NCBI RefSeq assembly: GCF_001623405.1
Contig: NZ_LUHG01000045.1
Span: forward strand, 1 to 64,000
Reading direction: 5' to 3'
Source: Hydrotalea flava
Lineage (GTDB): Bacteria > Bacteroidota > Bacteroidia > Chitinophagales > Chitinophagaceae
Length of the DNA: 64,000 nucleotides
Shown: piece by piece, positions 1-8,298 of the stretch
Numbering within the stretch: the first letter of the stretch is position 1
How the letters are laid out: every line of letters begins with the position of its first letter
Notes under the pieces: model-generated
Seen by the model: the letters and a program-made list of their open reading frames with translations, nothing else
Databases searched by the model: none
What the model was told of the DNA's origin: nothing
Made by a program: the position numbers and the translations under genes

Positions 1-1
1 G

Positions 2-760
2 GCTAAAGCCGATAATGCCGGTAAAGCCGTAGGCACCTCCACCGACTGGAAAAATTTTGAAACGGTTGCAATGGCTAAAGGTGAGATACCCTGGTATAGC
101 TTAGAATCTCCCAAACGACCACCCATGTTGCCATTGTTTGGAAATGTAACACCATTTTTATTTCCTGCTGCAACGGTACCCTCTTTCCGTCCGGCACCTC
201 CACCTGCTACACATAGCCAGGCTGTTCAAGATGCCGCTGCTATTGTTTATAATAAAATCAAATCGCCCACACGTGAAAATATACAGCATGTTCAATTTTG
301 GGCTGACGGGGTTGGTACATTTACACCTCCGGGCCACTGGGATGCCATTGCAGCGCAGGATTTTATCACCAAGAATTTTAGCGAAGTACGTTGGGCAAGG
401 AATTATGCTTTGTTGAATATGGCATTAATGGATGCAGCCATTGTATGTTGGGATGTAAAATATTATTATTTTAATCCAAGGCCTACACAAATGAATCCTG
501 CCATTAAAACATTAACAGGCATACCTAATTTTCCATCTTATATCTCCGGCCATTCTACATTTAGCGGTGCTGCCGCCACTATTTTGGCACATATTGTACC
601 TGAACAGGCTGGCAAATATTGGGCAATGGCCAATCAGGCTTCCATGTCAAGATTAGAAGGGGGCATACATTATAAAGTAGATTGTGATACCGGATTAGTA
701 GTGGGTAGTAAAGTAGGCAATTATGCTGTTTTGCGTGCAAAACAGGATGGCGCCGAATAA
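2..760 (+). CDS. Vanadium-dependent haloperoxidase / PAP2 superfamily protein (5' truncated by window)
   Basis: The frame is open from base 2, so the real start lies before the window; an ATG at 71 is internal. The 253 visible codons carry the full vanadate/phosphate-binding signature of the family: KX6RP (K-YYYFNP-RP), then PSYISGHS, then SRX5HX3D (SRLEGGIHYKVD). This is the pattern of bacterial vanadium-dependent haloperoxidases and related PAP2 phosphatases, which use vanadate with peroxide and halide, or hydrolyse phosphate esters. Which activity applies cannot be told from these motifs. The N-terminal helical region and any signal peptide are outside the window. A hairpin terminator follows, so it is probably the last gene of its transcript. 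The family call is secure; the substrate is unknown. Confidence 0.85.
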   Translation, partial: AKADNAGKAVGTSTDWKNFETVAMAKGEIPWYSLESPKRPPMLPLFGNVTPFLFPAATVPSFRPAPPPATHSQAVQDAAAIVYNKIKSPTRENIQHVQFWADGVGTFTPPGHWDAIAAQDFITKNFSEVRWARNYALLNMALMDAAIVCWDVKYYYFNPRPTQMNPAIKTLTGIPNFPSYISGHSTFSGAAATILAHIVPEQAGKYWAMANQASMSRLEGGIHYKVDCDTGLVVGSKVGNYAVLRAKQDGAE

Positions 761-797
761 AAATATGTAATGTTTTCGATTAAGTTCATCTAGCCTA

Positions 798-827
798 CCC
801 CTTTGTTTCTACAAGGGGGGATTTTTT
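798..827 (+). terminator. Probable intrinsic terminator after the haloperoxidase gene
   Basis: CCCCTTTGT and ACAAGGGG form a GC-capped hairpin with a TTCT loop and one bulged T, followed by ATTTTTT. It sits 38 bp after the stop codon at 760 and ahead of the TonB receptor start, so it separates the two transcripts. Confidence 0.6.
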
Positions 828-893
828 AAAAATCAAACTCAATATAAAACATTTTTTTTTGAATGTAATACTATTTTTTAAATGTATTCTGAT

Positions 894-3101
894 ATGAAAT
901 TATTACACGTTGCATTTTTTTGTACACTGTTTTTTCTTTTCAATAATCAACTCTTTGCCCAAGAAAATTTAATGAACAATGATACAATACCCGTAAATGA
1001 GTTGCAGGAAGTGATTGTAAGCTCAACCCTTCGCGATTCGGTACAATTTCTGCCCGATCTAAAAGGTGTTGCAGTATTTGCAGGTAAAAAAACCAATCTC
1101 ATCAGGCTTAATACAACACAAGGCAATCTGGCACAAAATATGGTAAGGCAGGTTTTTGTAAAAGTGCCCGGTTTAACCAGTTGGGATATGGATGGTGCCG
1201 GTACACAATTAAACATTGGTTCAAGGGGAACCGATTCGCACCGAAGTATTGAAATGAATATGCGTCAAAATGGGTACATTACCAATAGCGATATTTTTGG
1301 TTATCCTGAAAATCATTATACATTACCGTTAGAAGCCGTGCAGGAAATTCAGTTTGTCCGTGGTTCTGCAGCCTTACAGTATGGCAGTCAGTATGGCGGC
1401 ATGATGAATTTTATCATCAAGCAAGGCGATAGTACCAAACCCATAGCTGTAGAAAGTAACCAAACTGCGGGTAGCAATGGATTTTACAATTCATACAATG
1501 CAGTTGGTGGAATAACAGGTAAAATAAATTATTATGCTTATTATGATAACCGGCATGGCAATGGATGGCGCCCTTCGCAGGCATTTAACTATTATGCTTA
1601 CTATGCCAATATGGAATATCATTTTAATAAAAAAGGAAGTATTGCATTTCAGTTTTCGCGTATGCAGTATGTTCAACAAATTGCAGGTGGATTAACCGAT
1701 GCACAATTTGCTCAAAATCCAAAACAATCTTTACGTAATCGTAATTTTTTTAATCCGGAAATTAATATTCCTGCCCTTATTTTTAAATATGCTTTCTCAC
1801 CTAACACCAAATTGCAGGTTATTTCCAATGCGTTGTTTGGGCAACGCAATAGTGTTCAATATATTAATACGCCGAATATTGCGGATACAGTCAATAAACA
1901 GTTAGGCACGTATAATCCCCGCCAGGTTGATCGTGATTATTACAGCAGCTTTTCAACTGAAGCCAGATTGCTGCATAGATATACTATTGGTAATGTAAAA
2001 AGCACACTGACTGCAGGTTTTCGCTTGTCTACTGAAGTAACAAAAAGAGATCAATTAGGTGTGGGTACTACGGGTAGTAATTTTGATTTGTCATTAATAG
2101 CACCTTATGGTACTATGTTGCGCTTTCATACCAATAACGCAGCTGTATTTGCTGAAAATATTTTTCAAATTAACCCAAAGCTTTCTATAACTCCGGGTTT
2201 TCGGTATGAGGTAATACAATCAGATTATACTGGTGTTATCAACCATGCTAGTGTACCGGTTTCTTATAATGGGAATAGACATTTTCCTTTGTTTGGAACG
2301 GGCCTACAATACCAAACTTCTAAAACCACGCAGTTGTATGCTAATATTTCGGAGGAATACAGACCTTATCTATACTCACAAATTACGCCTGCCGATAGGG
2401 TAGATGTAATTGATCCAAATTTGAAAGATAGCAAGGGTTACGATATAAGTTTGGGGTATAGAGGAAGGTTAAAAAATATATTGCAGTTTGATATGGATTT
2501 GTTTCGTGTTTACTATGGAAACAGGGTAGGGCTTATTACAAAAAGTGATGCGAGTGGTAACCCTTTTTTGTATACTACCAATATCGGTAATGCGGTTGCT
2601 AAAGGTATAGAGGCTTATTGCGAAGTTTCATTGGTGGCACTATGGAATGGTAATAATAAACAAAAAGATATTCGTTTGTTTAACTCATTAGCCTATACCC
2701 ATGCCCGTTATATCAGTGGTGAATCAAATGCCAACGGCGATAATGTGAATTTAAAAGGCAATACAGTAGAGCATGTGCCACAATGGGTAAATAAAACCGG
2801 CCTGTCGTTTTTGTTACATCAGTTCACTACTACAATGCAATATAGTTATACAGATAAATCGTACAACGATGCTTTAAATACAGTTAACAGTGCCAATGGT
2901 GTTACAGGTGTAATTCCTTCTTTCGGTTTGTGGGATTGGACATTAGGGTATGCTTTTTTGAAACATTACCAGATAACCGGCGGAATTAATAATCTGTTGA
3001 ATTTGAGTTATTTCAGTCAGCGTATCACTTTTTATCCTGGCCCCGGCATATTACCGGCTGATGGAAGAACTTTTTATATTTCTTTTTCTGTTAAAATGTA
3101 A
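894..3101 (+). CDS. TonB-dependent outer-membrane receptor, FecA/siderophore-like
   Basis: Outer-membrane beta-barrel that would import a ligand, probably an iron chelate, using TonB energy. ATG at 894 gives a clean signal peptide (MKLLHVAFFCTLFFLF...FAQ); an in-frame ATG at 882 would add four residues. A TonB-box-like segment (ELQEVIVSS) is followed by a plug domain at roughly residues 55-180 (VPGLTSWDMDG, IEMNMRQNGY, EIQFVRGSAALQYGSQYGG), then a long aromatic-rich barrel ending in YISFSVKM. At 735 residues it lacks the N-terminal carboxypeptidase-like domain of the SusC proteins in this window and has no SusD partner, which fits a siderophore or ferric-citrate receptor better than a glycan one. 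It is followed almost directly by a DoxX-like gene. The ligand is an inference. Confidence 0.85.
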   Translation: MKLLHVAFFCTLFFLFNNQLFAQENLMNNDTIPVNELQEVIVSSTLRDSVQFLPDLKGVAVFAGKKTNLIRLNTTQGNLAQNMVRQVFVKVPGLTSWDMDGAGTQLNIGSRGTDSHRSIEMNMRQNGYITNSDIFGYPENHYTLPLEAVQEIQFVRGSAALQYGSQYGGMMNFIIKQGDSTKPIAVESNQTAGSNGFYNSYNAVGGITGKINYYAYYDNRHGNGWRPSQAFNYYAYYANMEYHFNKKGSIAFQFSRMQYVQQIAGGLTDAQFAQNPKQSLRNRNFFNPEINIPALIFKYAFSPNTKLQVISNALFGQRNSVQYINTPNIADTVNKQLGTYNPRQVDRDYYSSFSTEARLLHRYTIGNVKSTLTAGFRLSTEVTKRDQLGVGTTGSNFDLSLIAPYGTMLRFHTNNAAVFAENIFQINPKLSITPGFRYEVIQSDYTGVINHASVPVSYNGNRHFPLFGTGLQYQTSKTTQLYANISEEYRPYLYSQITPADRVDVIDPNLKDSKGYDISLGYRGRLKNILQFDMDLFRVYYGNRVGLITKSDASGNPFLYTTNIGNAVAKGIEAYCEVSLVALWNGNNKQKDIRLFNSLAYTHARYISGESNANGDNVNLKGNTVEHVPQWVNKTGLSFLLHQFTTTMQYSYTDKSYNDALNTVNSANGVTGVIPSFGLWDWTLGYAFLKHYQITGGINNLLNLSYFSQRITFYPGPGILPADGRTFYISFSVKM

Positions 3102-3111
3102 ACCCTTTTTT

Positions 3112-3570
3112 ATGCAACAACAAACTGTATCTTCTGCTACTTATTCTGATGTAAAAATTCCGGCTGTTAAGGTTTTTAATACAATTATCTGGTTTAACCG
3201 ACTGGCTTTATCCATTGTATTTATTTGGTTTGGTTATTTAAAAATTATACAGGTATCGCCGGCGGAAGCGTTGGTGCAACATTTACACAGCATTACAGTA
3301 GTAAGATTTATTTCAATTAATATTTTTTTAATACTATTGGGTAGTGTGGAAGTGGCAGTAGGTATTTTATGGTTGTTTCCTAAATTAACCAAACTGGCAT
3401 TTGTATGTTTTGGTTTACACATGTTTACTACTTTTCTGCCATTGATTTATTTGCCAGCGGATACCTGGCAACATGCCTTTGTGTTAACACTTACCGGGCA
3501 ATACATCATTAAAAATATTGTATTGATAGCCAGTGCCATTACCATTTGGTATGCAAAAATCAGCCGCTAA
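3112..3570 (+). CDS. DoxX-like / YkgB-like integral membrane protein
   Basis: A 152-residue protein with about four hydrophobic segments (IIWFNRLALSIVFIWFGYLK, FISINIFLILLGSVEVAVGI, FVCFGLHMFTTFLPLIYL, IIKNIVLIASAITIW). The FGYLK ending of helix 1, the glycine and acidic pair in helix 2 and the GQYIIKN segment before helix 4 resemble DoxX-like and YkgB (DUF417) proteins, whose functions are poorly defined. The frame stays open back into the receptor gene at 3061, but ATG 3112 lies ten bases after the receptor stop and is the natural start. It is probably co-transcribed with the receptor. No residue here identifies a substrate or redox role. Confidence 0.6.
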   Translation: MQQQTVSSATYSDVKIPAVKVFNTIIWFNRLALSIVFIWFGYLKIIQVSPAEALVQHLHSITVVRFISINIFLILLGSVEVAVGILWLFPKLTKLAFVCFGLHMFTTFLPLIYLPADTWQHAFVLTLTGQYIIKNIVLIASAITIWYAKISR

Positions 3571-3586
3571 AACCATTTGTGGCTGA
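3560..3586 (-). terminator. Intrinsic terminator of the sucrose operon (minus strand)
   Basis: TCAGCC and GGCTGA form a six-base-pair stem. Read on the minus strand the hairpin is followed by ATTTTT, 19 bases after the amylosucrase stop at 3605. It overlaps the last codons of the convergent DoxX-like gene. Confidence 0.5.
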
Positions 3587-3604
3587 GACTATAATTGAAA
3601 GCAA

Positions 3605-5563
3605 CTATTGTTTTTCTTCATAAGGTTCTAATAAAAATATATCATATGGGGGTAGTATTAAATATTCATAATCTGCACCAATGGTATACACTTGCTGATT
3701 GATATGGTTGAATAATTGTTTTGGAATATGGCCATGTTCTTTAAATGTATACCAAGTTAAGTAGGACGCTTTGTTACTATAATTAAACAATGCGTAAACA
3801 CGTTGATTGCCATAAGCCCGCATAAAACCGGCAACATGAATATTGTGTGGAGTTAACCAGATGATATTACTGTAATCGCTTAAAACAGGCAATTTTTTGC
3901 GAATTTGTAGTAGTTGTTGGGTTTGCGTAAAAATTTGGTGTTCAATACTGCCTGCTGTTTTTCTCTTTTCATTTTTAGTCCAGTCAATTAATGGACGGTG
4001 CATCCATCTGTTGTCATAACTTTTGCCCGGATCATGCAGGTAGCTGTAATCATTGGTATACCCCACTTCATCTCCATAAAACAACATGGGCAATCCACCC
4101 AAAAAAAAAGTTTGTGCCTGCATCATCAAAATTTTGGCAATTGATTCTTCAATAGCTGCTGCATTCTGATTGGCCAGTGCAGCTTCTAAACCGCACAACG
4201 ATGCCAATGAACCGCTGATTCGTGCATCCTGTGTTTTAGGATTCACTGAAAACAAAGCACCACGTGCCGGTGATCCTTCTATATTGCCTGAATAATAATT
4301 TTTTAAATATCGGCGGTGTTCGTATGGATTAAAACCTGCTTTACGAATACTGTTGTCTTCATACCCCAGTCCAATATCATCGTGGCAACGAGTATACGTT
4401 ATCCACGATGTGCCAAATGGTTTTTTTACCAAATCTTCCTGTGCTGCCAGCATTACCCGAACATCCTGTGTGGCCAATGCATCCCATTGCAAAGCCATTT
4501 GCGTAGCATTGTAGGCAAAATCACATTCATGTGCAATGAATAATCCTGTTCCAAAATATTGCATAATTTTTTTAGGTGCAACAATGGCTTCTCCCAGTAA
4601 TGCCATGCCGGGGGTGGCTACTTCCACACAACATTTTATCAGTTGCAGCAAGGCATGTGCCTGCGGTAAATTTTGGCAGGTAGTGCCAATTTCTTTCCAG
4701 ATGAATGCAGGCGCATCAATGCGTAAAATATCTACACCCAAATTGGCATAAAAAAATATATTGTCTAACATCACCATGAACACTTCGGGGTTTCTATAAT
4801 TCAAATCCCATTGGTATTGATGGAAAACAGTCATTACCCATTTGTTGCATTCAGGCACATACGTAAAATTTCCGGGTGCTGATTCGGGAAAAATTTCCGG
4901 CATAGATGCATCATACTGATCGGGTATATGCCGATCGTTGAACATGTAATAAAAATGCTGATATTTTTCATCTCCCTGTTTTGCCTTTTCTGCCCATTCG
5001 TGTTTGTGAGAAGTATGATTCAAAACAATATCGAGCATTACATACATTTCCTGTTTTTGCATTTTTTGCTGTAACTGTTGCAAATCTTTCAAAGTACCAA
5101 AACGTTCATCTACCTTTCTGAAATTAGATACGGCATATCCGCCATCACTTTCATGCAGCGGACTTTCGAACAATGGCATCAGGTGCAGCACATTCACGCC
5201 TAATTCAGTAAAATAATCCAATTTGTTTTGCAAATTTTGCAAGTTGCCGCAAAATCGGTCCACATATAAACTCATTCCTGCCAATTGATTACTTAAAAAC
5301 CAATGCTCCTGTTGTAATTTTTTGGTATCTCTTTCCAGAAAGGGTTGGGGGCGTTGTTGATAAGCGGTGATGATTAACTGCATCAACTGCTGCCAAATGA
5401 TATCGCATTGTGGATGTTGCGCATATAACTGCAGATACAATGATTCTATAGCTGTTGCATTGGCAATAAAACGTGCAAAAAATGCACTGTCTTTTTTTGA
5501 AATATCTAATGATTGTTGCTGCAGTAGTTCAACAATCTTATTGTGTAAATTTTTTTGATACAC
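3605..5563 (-). CDS. Amylosucrase (GH13 subfamily 4-type)
   Basis: Transfers glucose from sucrose to the non-reducing end of an alpha-1,4-glucan and releases fructose. The 652-residue length matches amylosucrases (about 630-650). The alpha-helical N-terminus (about residues 1-90) is present, then the barrel: DGGYAVS (140-146), DIVLNHTS (178-185), nucleophile Asp283 in RIDAPAFIWK, acid/base Glu325 in LGEAIV, and CHDDIG with Asp395. The GSPARG and DARISGSLASL segments are also typical of amylosucrase. There is no signal peptide, so it acts in the cytoplasm. It is the third gene of a minus-strand cluster, 29 bp after fructokinase, which would use the fructose product, and after an MFS sugar carrier. 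A sucrose hydrolase (close relative, EC 3.2.1.-) is the main alternative. Confidence 0.85.
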   Translation of the reverse strand: MYQKNLHNKIVELLQQQSLDISKKDSAFFARFIANATAIESLYLQLYAQHPQCDIIWQQLMQLIITAYQQRPQPFLERDTKKLQQEHWFLSNQLAGMSLYVDRFCGNLQNLQNKLDYFTELGVNVLHLMPLFESPLHESDGGYAVSNFRKVDERFGTLKDLQQLQQKMQKQEMYVMLDIVLNHTSHKHEWAEKAKQGDEKYQHFYYMFNDRHIPDQYDASMPEIFPESAPGNFTYVPECNKWVMTVFHQYQWDLNYRNPEVFMVMLDNIFFYANLGVDILRIDAPAFIWKEIGTTCQNLPQAHALLQLIKCCVEVATPGMALLGEAIVAPKKIMQYFGTGLFIAHECDFAYNATQMALQWDALATQDVRVMLAAQEDLVKKPFGTSWITYTRCHDDIGLGYEDNSIRKAGFNPYEHRRYLKNYYSGNIEGSPARGALFSVNPKTQDARISGSLASLCGLEAALANQNAAAIEESIAKILMMQAQTFFLGGLPMLFYGDEVGYTNDYSYLHDPGKSYDNRWMHRPLIDWTKNEKRKTAGSIEHQIFTQTQQLLQIRKKLPVLSDYSNIIWLTPHNIHVAGFMRAYGNQRVYALFNYSNKASYLTWYTFKEHGHIPKQLFNHINQQVYTIGADYEYLILPPYDIFLLEPYEEKQ

Positions 5564-5592
5564 TGCCGGTTTAATTTATAGGATGAAAAAAT

Positions 5593-6549
5593 TTAAGCTT
5601 TAAAAATATCACTATTCAAATGTTTAAATGCCTCCATCGCGCCCATGTAGGCACAGGTTCTGGCACCGGCCTTATTGGCGTTGATAACAATTTCCTGCCA
5701 GTTGTTGATGTTTAGTTGCATCATGTTGTTTTTTTCTACACAGCTTAACTGGTATAATACAGCGCCAACAAACGCGTCGCCTGCACCGGTGGTATCCACC
5801 ACTTCAATGGGTATGCTGGGTATGGTAATTTGTTGTTTTTGATAGCACAATAACGTACCCTCCTTGCCTAAAGTAATACAGAATACTGCATTTGAAAAAT
5901 TAGCCAGCCAATTTGCCGCATCGGCAACAGAACTGCAGCCCGATAATAACATGGCTTCTTCATCGCTCACCTTAAAAAAATTGCTTTCTTGTAAAAAGTA
6001 CAACGATTGATGAATAAAACTTTGTTGTTGTTGCGCAAAAAGCAAATGCCGGTAATTGGGATCAAAACTTACAAAACAATTTTTTGCTTTGGCTTCTTTT
6101 AAAAGGGTGCGGTAAGTTTGTTGTAAGGGGCCCGGTAAAAATGCAGTGGCAGACCCAAAGTGCACAATGCCGGTATCGCTAGTAAGCATTCCATGGGTTT
6201 CCTGTTCCAGCAAATAGCCATCCGCACCGCGGTTAAAAACAAAGTCACGCTCACCATCTTCTTTTAATGAAACAAATGCAAAAGTGGTAAAATGCTCATT
6301 GCTGGTATGCATCCATTGGGTATCTACGCCAAAATGTTGCATGGTATGAATGAGTTGTTGCCCAAAAGGATCATGGCCCACTTTGGCTGCTAATTGTACC
6401 CGGCCCCCCAGCGCTGCAATAGCCGCTGCTACGTTGGTAGGTGCTCCACCCGTTTTCTTTAGAAAATGTTTTCCGGCTTCCAAGGTTTTTCCTTTATCGG
6501 TACAAATCATATCTATCAATGCTTCTCCTATACAAATAATGGGTTGCAT
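5593..6549 (-). CDS. Fructokinase, PfkB family
   Basis: Phosphorylates fructose with ATP, giving fructose 6-phosphate. The 318-residue protein has the PfkB/ribokinase layout: CIGEALIDM at the N-terminus, the first signature region GGAPTNVAAAIAALGG (34-49), and the second signature DTTGAGDAF (252-260) with catalytic base Asp258. The N-terminal GE.LID and GGAP.N pattern matches bacterial fructokinases and 2-keto-3-deoxygluconate kinases; the amylosucrase and sugar-carrier neighbours favour fructose. Gene order is carrier, kinase, amylosucrase on the minus strand. The 88-bp gap before it holds a copy of a short dispersed repeat. Confidence 0.85.
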   Translation of the reverse strand: MQPIICIGEALIDMICTDKGKTLEAGKHFLKKTGGAPTNVAAAIAALGGRVQLAAKVGHDPFGQQLIHTMQHFGVDTQWMHTSNEHFTTFAFVSLKEDGERDFVFNRGADGYLLEQETHGMLTSDTGIVHFGSATAFLPGPLQQTYRTLLKEAKAKNCFVSFDPNYRHLLFAQQQQSFIHQSLYFLQESNFFKVSDEEAMLLSGCSSVADAANWLANFSNAVFCITLGKEGTLLCYQKQQITIPSIPIEVVDTTGAGDAFVGAVLYQLSCVEKNNMMQLNINNWQEIVINANKAGARTCAYMGAMEAFKHLNSDIFKA

Positions 6550-6590
6550 ATTTTTTATTTTATGAAGTCAGTTTTTGTTTTTCATGGCAT

Positions 6591-6619
6591 CGCCTGTTGT
6601 GTCACTCATCGCAACGTTC
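6591..6619. repeat. Dispersed intergenic repeat, copy 1
   Basis: An 18-base string, CGCCTGTTGTGTCACTCA (6591-6608), is repeated exactly at 31773-31790. The following 11 bases match with three mismatches (both continue CAACGTTC), and both copies have AACTATG a little further on. This copy lies between the carrier and the fructokinase. The origin is unknown; it could be a remnant of a mobile element or a genome-wide small repeat. Confidence 0.5.
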
Positions 6620-6637
6620 CCAACTATGTTGAGCTGT

Positions 6638-7996
6638 TTAGTGCCCTCCACCCGATGCTGCAGGAACTAATTGATCATGCTCTATTTTTTCTCTTTTTAT
6701 CAAAGCTGTAGCCACAGCAGCCAGTAATAACAATATTCCCGCAAAGGCTATAGCGTTAGTGGGTTTATCAGACAGTAACCAGTGGTACACAAATCCAAAT
6801 GTGGTAGTTTGTAAAATCATGGGTATTACAATCATCATATTAATAATGCCCATGTACACCCCATAACGTTCTTTGGGTATACTGCCCACCACCATAATGT
6901 AAGGTACTCCCATCATACTGGCCCATGCAATACCAAATCCAATCATTGGTATAAACAATAATTCTTTTTGTGCAATGTGCGGAAAAATGAGCAGGCCAAT
7001 TCCGGCCATGAGCAAACAAAGTATATGAACATATTTGGCACTGATTTTTTTGGCTAACCATACTAAACCAAATGCAGACAAAAAGGTAACAATATTGTAA
7101 AATCCATTTACTTTTCCCGCCCATACAACGGCCTGTTCATACAATTCCTGGTTACCATCTGGGGTGGTATGAAAAACCGATTGGGCAATGCTTAGCGATA
7201 CAAATTGCCAATAACAAAACATGGCATACCATTGAAATAAGTACACTAATGCCAATAGCCACATAATACGAGGCATATCGCCAATGGCCGAAAATATTTC
7301 TTTCATGGAAGCTAAAAAGCCTGATTTTTTTGCCTGCAGTTCGGCTAATTCTTCGGCTGTGGGCGGTATTTCGGGGGTAGTACTAACCGACCATACTACA
7401 CTTACAATTGAACAAATCGCACCCACAAAAAAAGAACCGAATACCCAATAGGGAATGCCGGAACGCCCATCGCTGGTGGTGCTTTCACCGGTAATGATGT
7501 TTTTAAAAAAGCCCAGCGATAAATTAGCCAATGTAATACCAAGGCCTGTAAAGAAACTTTGGGTTAAAAAACCCATTGCTCTTTGTCTCTCGGGTAGTTT
7601 ATCGGCTATAAAAGCACGATAAGGCTCCATAGCCGTATTATTGGCGGCATCTAAAATCCACAATAAACCGGCTGCCATCCATAAGCTGCGGCTAAAGGGA
7701 AAAGCAAATAATGTTAAACTGCAGAAAATAGCACCGATTAAAAAAAATGGTTTTCGTTTACCCCACCGTGGATGCCAGGTTCTGTCGCTAATAGCACCAA
7801 TTAAGGGCTGAATCAATAATCCCGTCATGGGGCCTGCCAAATTGAGTAAGGGTAATTCCTCCGGTCGGGCATGCAAAAAAGTGTATAAAGGGTTAATGGC
7901 AGTTTGCTGTAAACCAAAACTGTACTGGATTCCAAAGAATCCTACGTTCATGTTAATGATTTGCCAGAAACTGAGTTTTGGTTTCGTAAAGGCCAT
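6638..7996 (-). CDS. MFS sugar transporter (sucrose/maltose carrier-like)
   Basis: A 452-residue protein with about twelve hydrophobic segments. The loop after helix 2 reads DRTWHPRWGKRKPF (71-84), a form of the MFS motif A, resembling the glycoside-pentoside-hexuronide and plant sucrose-carrier (SLC45-like) type of proton-coupled sugar symporters. It starts the minus-strand cluster carrier, fructokinase, amylosucrase, so sucrose is the most economical substrate; maltose or a maltodextrin is a real alternative because a starch locus diverges from the same control region. The ATG at 7996 directly precedes a run of hydrophobic residues with no cleavable signal. Confidence 0.75.
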   Translation of the reverse strand: MAFTKPKLSFWQIINMNVGFFGIQYSFGLQQTAINPLYTFLHARPEELPLLNLAGPMTGLLIQPLIGAISDRTWHPRWGKRKPFFLIGAIFCSLTLFAFPFSRSLWMAAGLLWILDAANNTAMEPYRAFIADKLPERQRAMGFLTQSFFTGLGITLANLSLGFFKNIITGESTTSDGRSGIPYWVFGSFFVGAICSIVSVVWSVSTTPEIPPTAEELAELQAKKSGFLASMKEIFSAIGDMPRIMWLLALVYLFQWYAMFCYWQFVSLSIAQSVFHTTPDGNQELYEQAVVWAGKVNGFYNIVTFLSAFGLVWLAKKISAKYVHILCLLMAGIGLLIFPHIAQKELLFIPMIGFGIAWASMMGVPYIMVVGSIPKERYGVYMGIINMMIVIPMILQTTTFGFVYHWLLSDKPTNAIAFAGILLLLAAVATALIKREKIEHDQLVPAASGGGH

Positions 7997-8115
7997 GTTA
8001 TTGGTTTAATCGTTAGCAGTTGTTGCCTGAAATTACTTTTTACCAAAAGCTTACAAAAAACAAATGGCATTAAAGATAAGAAACACCAAGTTCCAAGTAT
8101 GATTTAAGTAAAGGC

Positions 8116-8127
8116 GCAATCGTTTGC
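8116..8127. promoter_or_regulatory. LacI-type operator, upstream copy
   Basis: GCAATCGTTTGC differs by one base from the perfect palindrome at 8270-8281. The centres of the two sites are 154 bp apart, near fifteen helical turns, a spacing that could allow looping. It lies about 120 bp upstream of the carrier start on the minus strand. Confidence 0.45.
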
Positions 8128-8227
8128 TGTTTACATTTTGTAAAAGGCCAATTTTTACTGCTTATCCTCATTTTTTTCAACTTTATCGGAAAAAATCGTT
8201 AAAAAAATTTTTCTATTGTGTAAAAAG

Positions 8228-8268
8228 TACACAAATTTGTGTAGCAATGTGTTTTTCGTACACATTGC
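8228..8268. promoter_or_regulatory. Adjoining palindromes in the amylase promoter region
   Basis: TACACAAATTTGTGTA (8228-8243) is a perfect 16-bp palindrome. It is followed without a gap by GCAATGTGT (8244-8252), a seven-base spacer and ACACATTGC (8260-8268), a perfect nine-base-pair inverted repeat. A TTTG at 8236-8239 with a TA 19 bases downstream (8259-8260) fits the spacing of a Bacteroidetes promoter, but the -7 box TAcaCATTG is a poor match to TAnnTTTG. The repeat could be a protein site or, if transcribed, a leader hairpin. Confidence 0.45.
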
Positions 8269-8269
8269 C

Positions 8270-8281
8270 GCAAACGTTTGC
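8270..8281. promoter_or_regulatory. LacI-type operator, perfect palindrome
   Basis: GCAAACGTTTGC with the central CG is typical of sites bound by LacI/GalR regulators. It ends 17 bases before the amylase ATG at 8299, where bound repressor would block initiation or early elongation. Confidence 0.55.
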
Positions 8282-8298
8282 AGCTCAACTTGAACCAT

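Larger units (their letters stand above)
7997..8298. promoter_or_regulatory. Divergent control region between the sucrose and starch modules
   Basis: A 302-bp gap between divergent genes that contains no ORF of note. It holds a perfect 12-bp LacI-type palindrome at 8270-8281 (GCAAACGTTTGC), a one-mismatch copy at 8116-8127 (GCAATCGTTTGC) and a weak copy (GCTAACGATTAA on the minus strand, 8 of 12) near 8007-8018, close to the carrier start. Next to the strong operator are a perfect 16-bp palindrome (8228-8243) and a nine-base-pair inverted repeat (8244-8268). The arrangement suggests one regulator could act on both modules. No regulator gene is present nearby. Confidence 0.55.
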
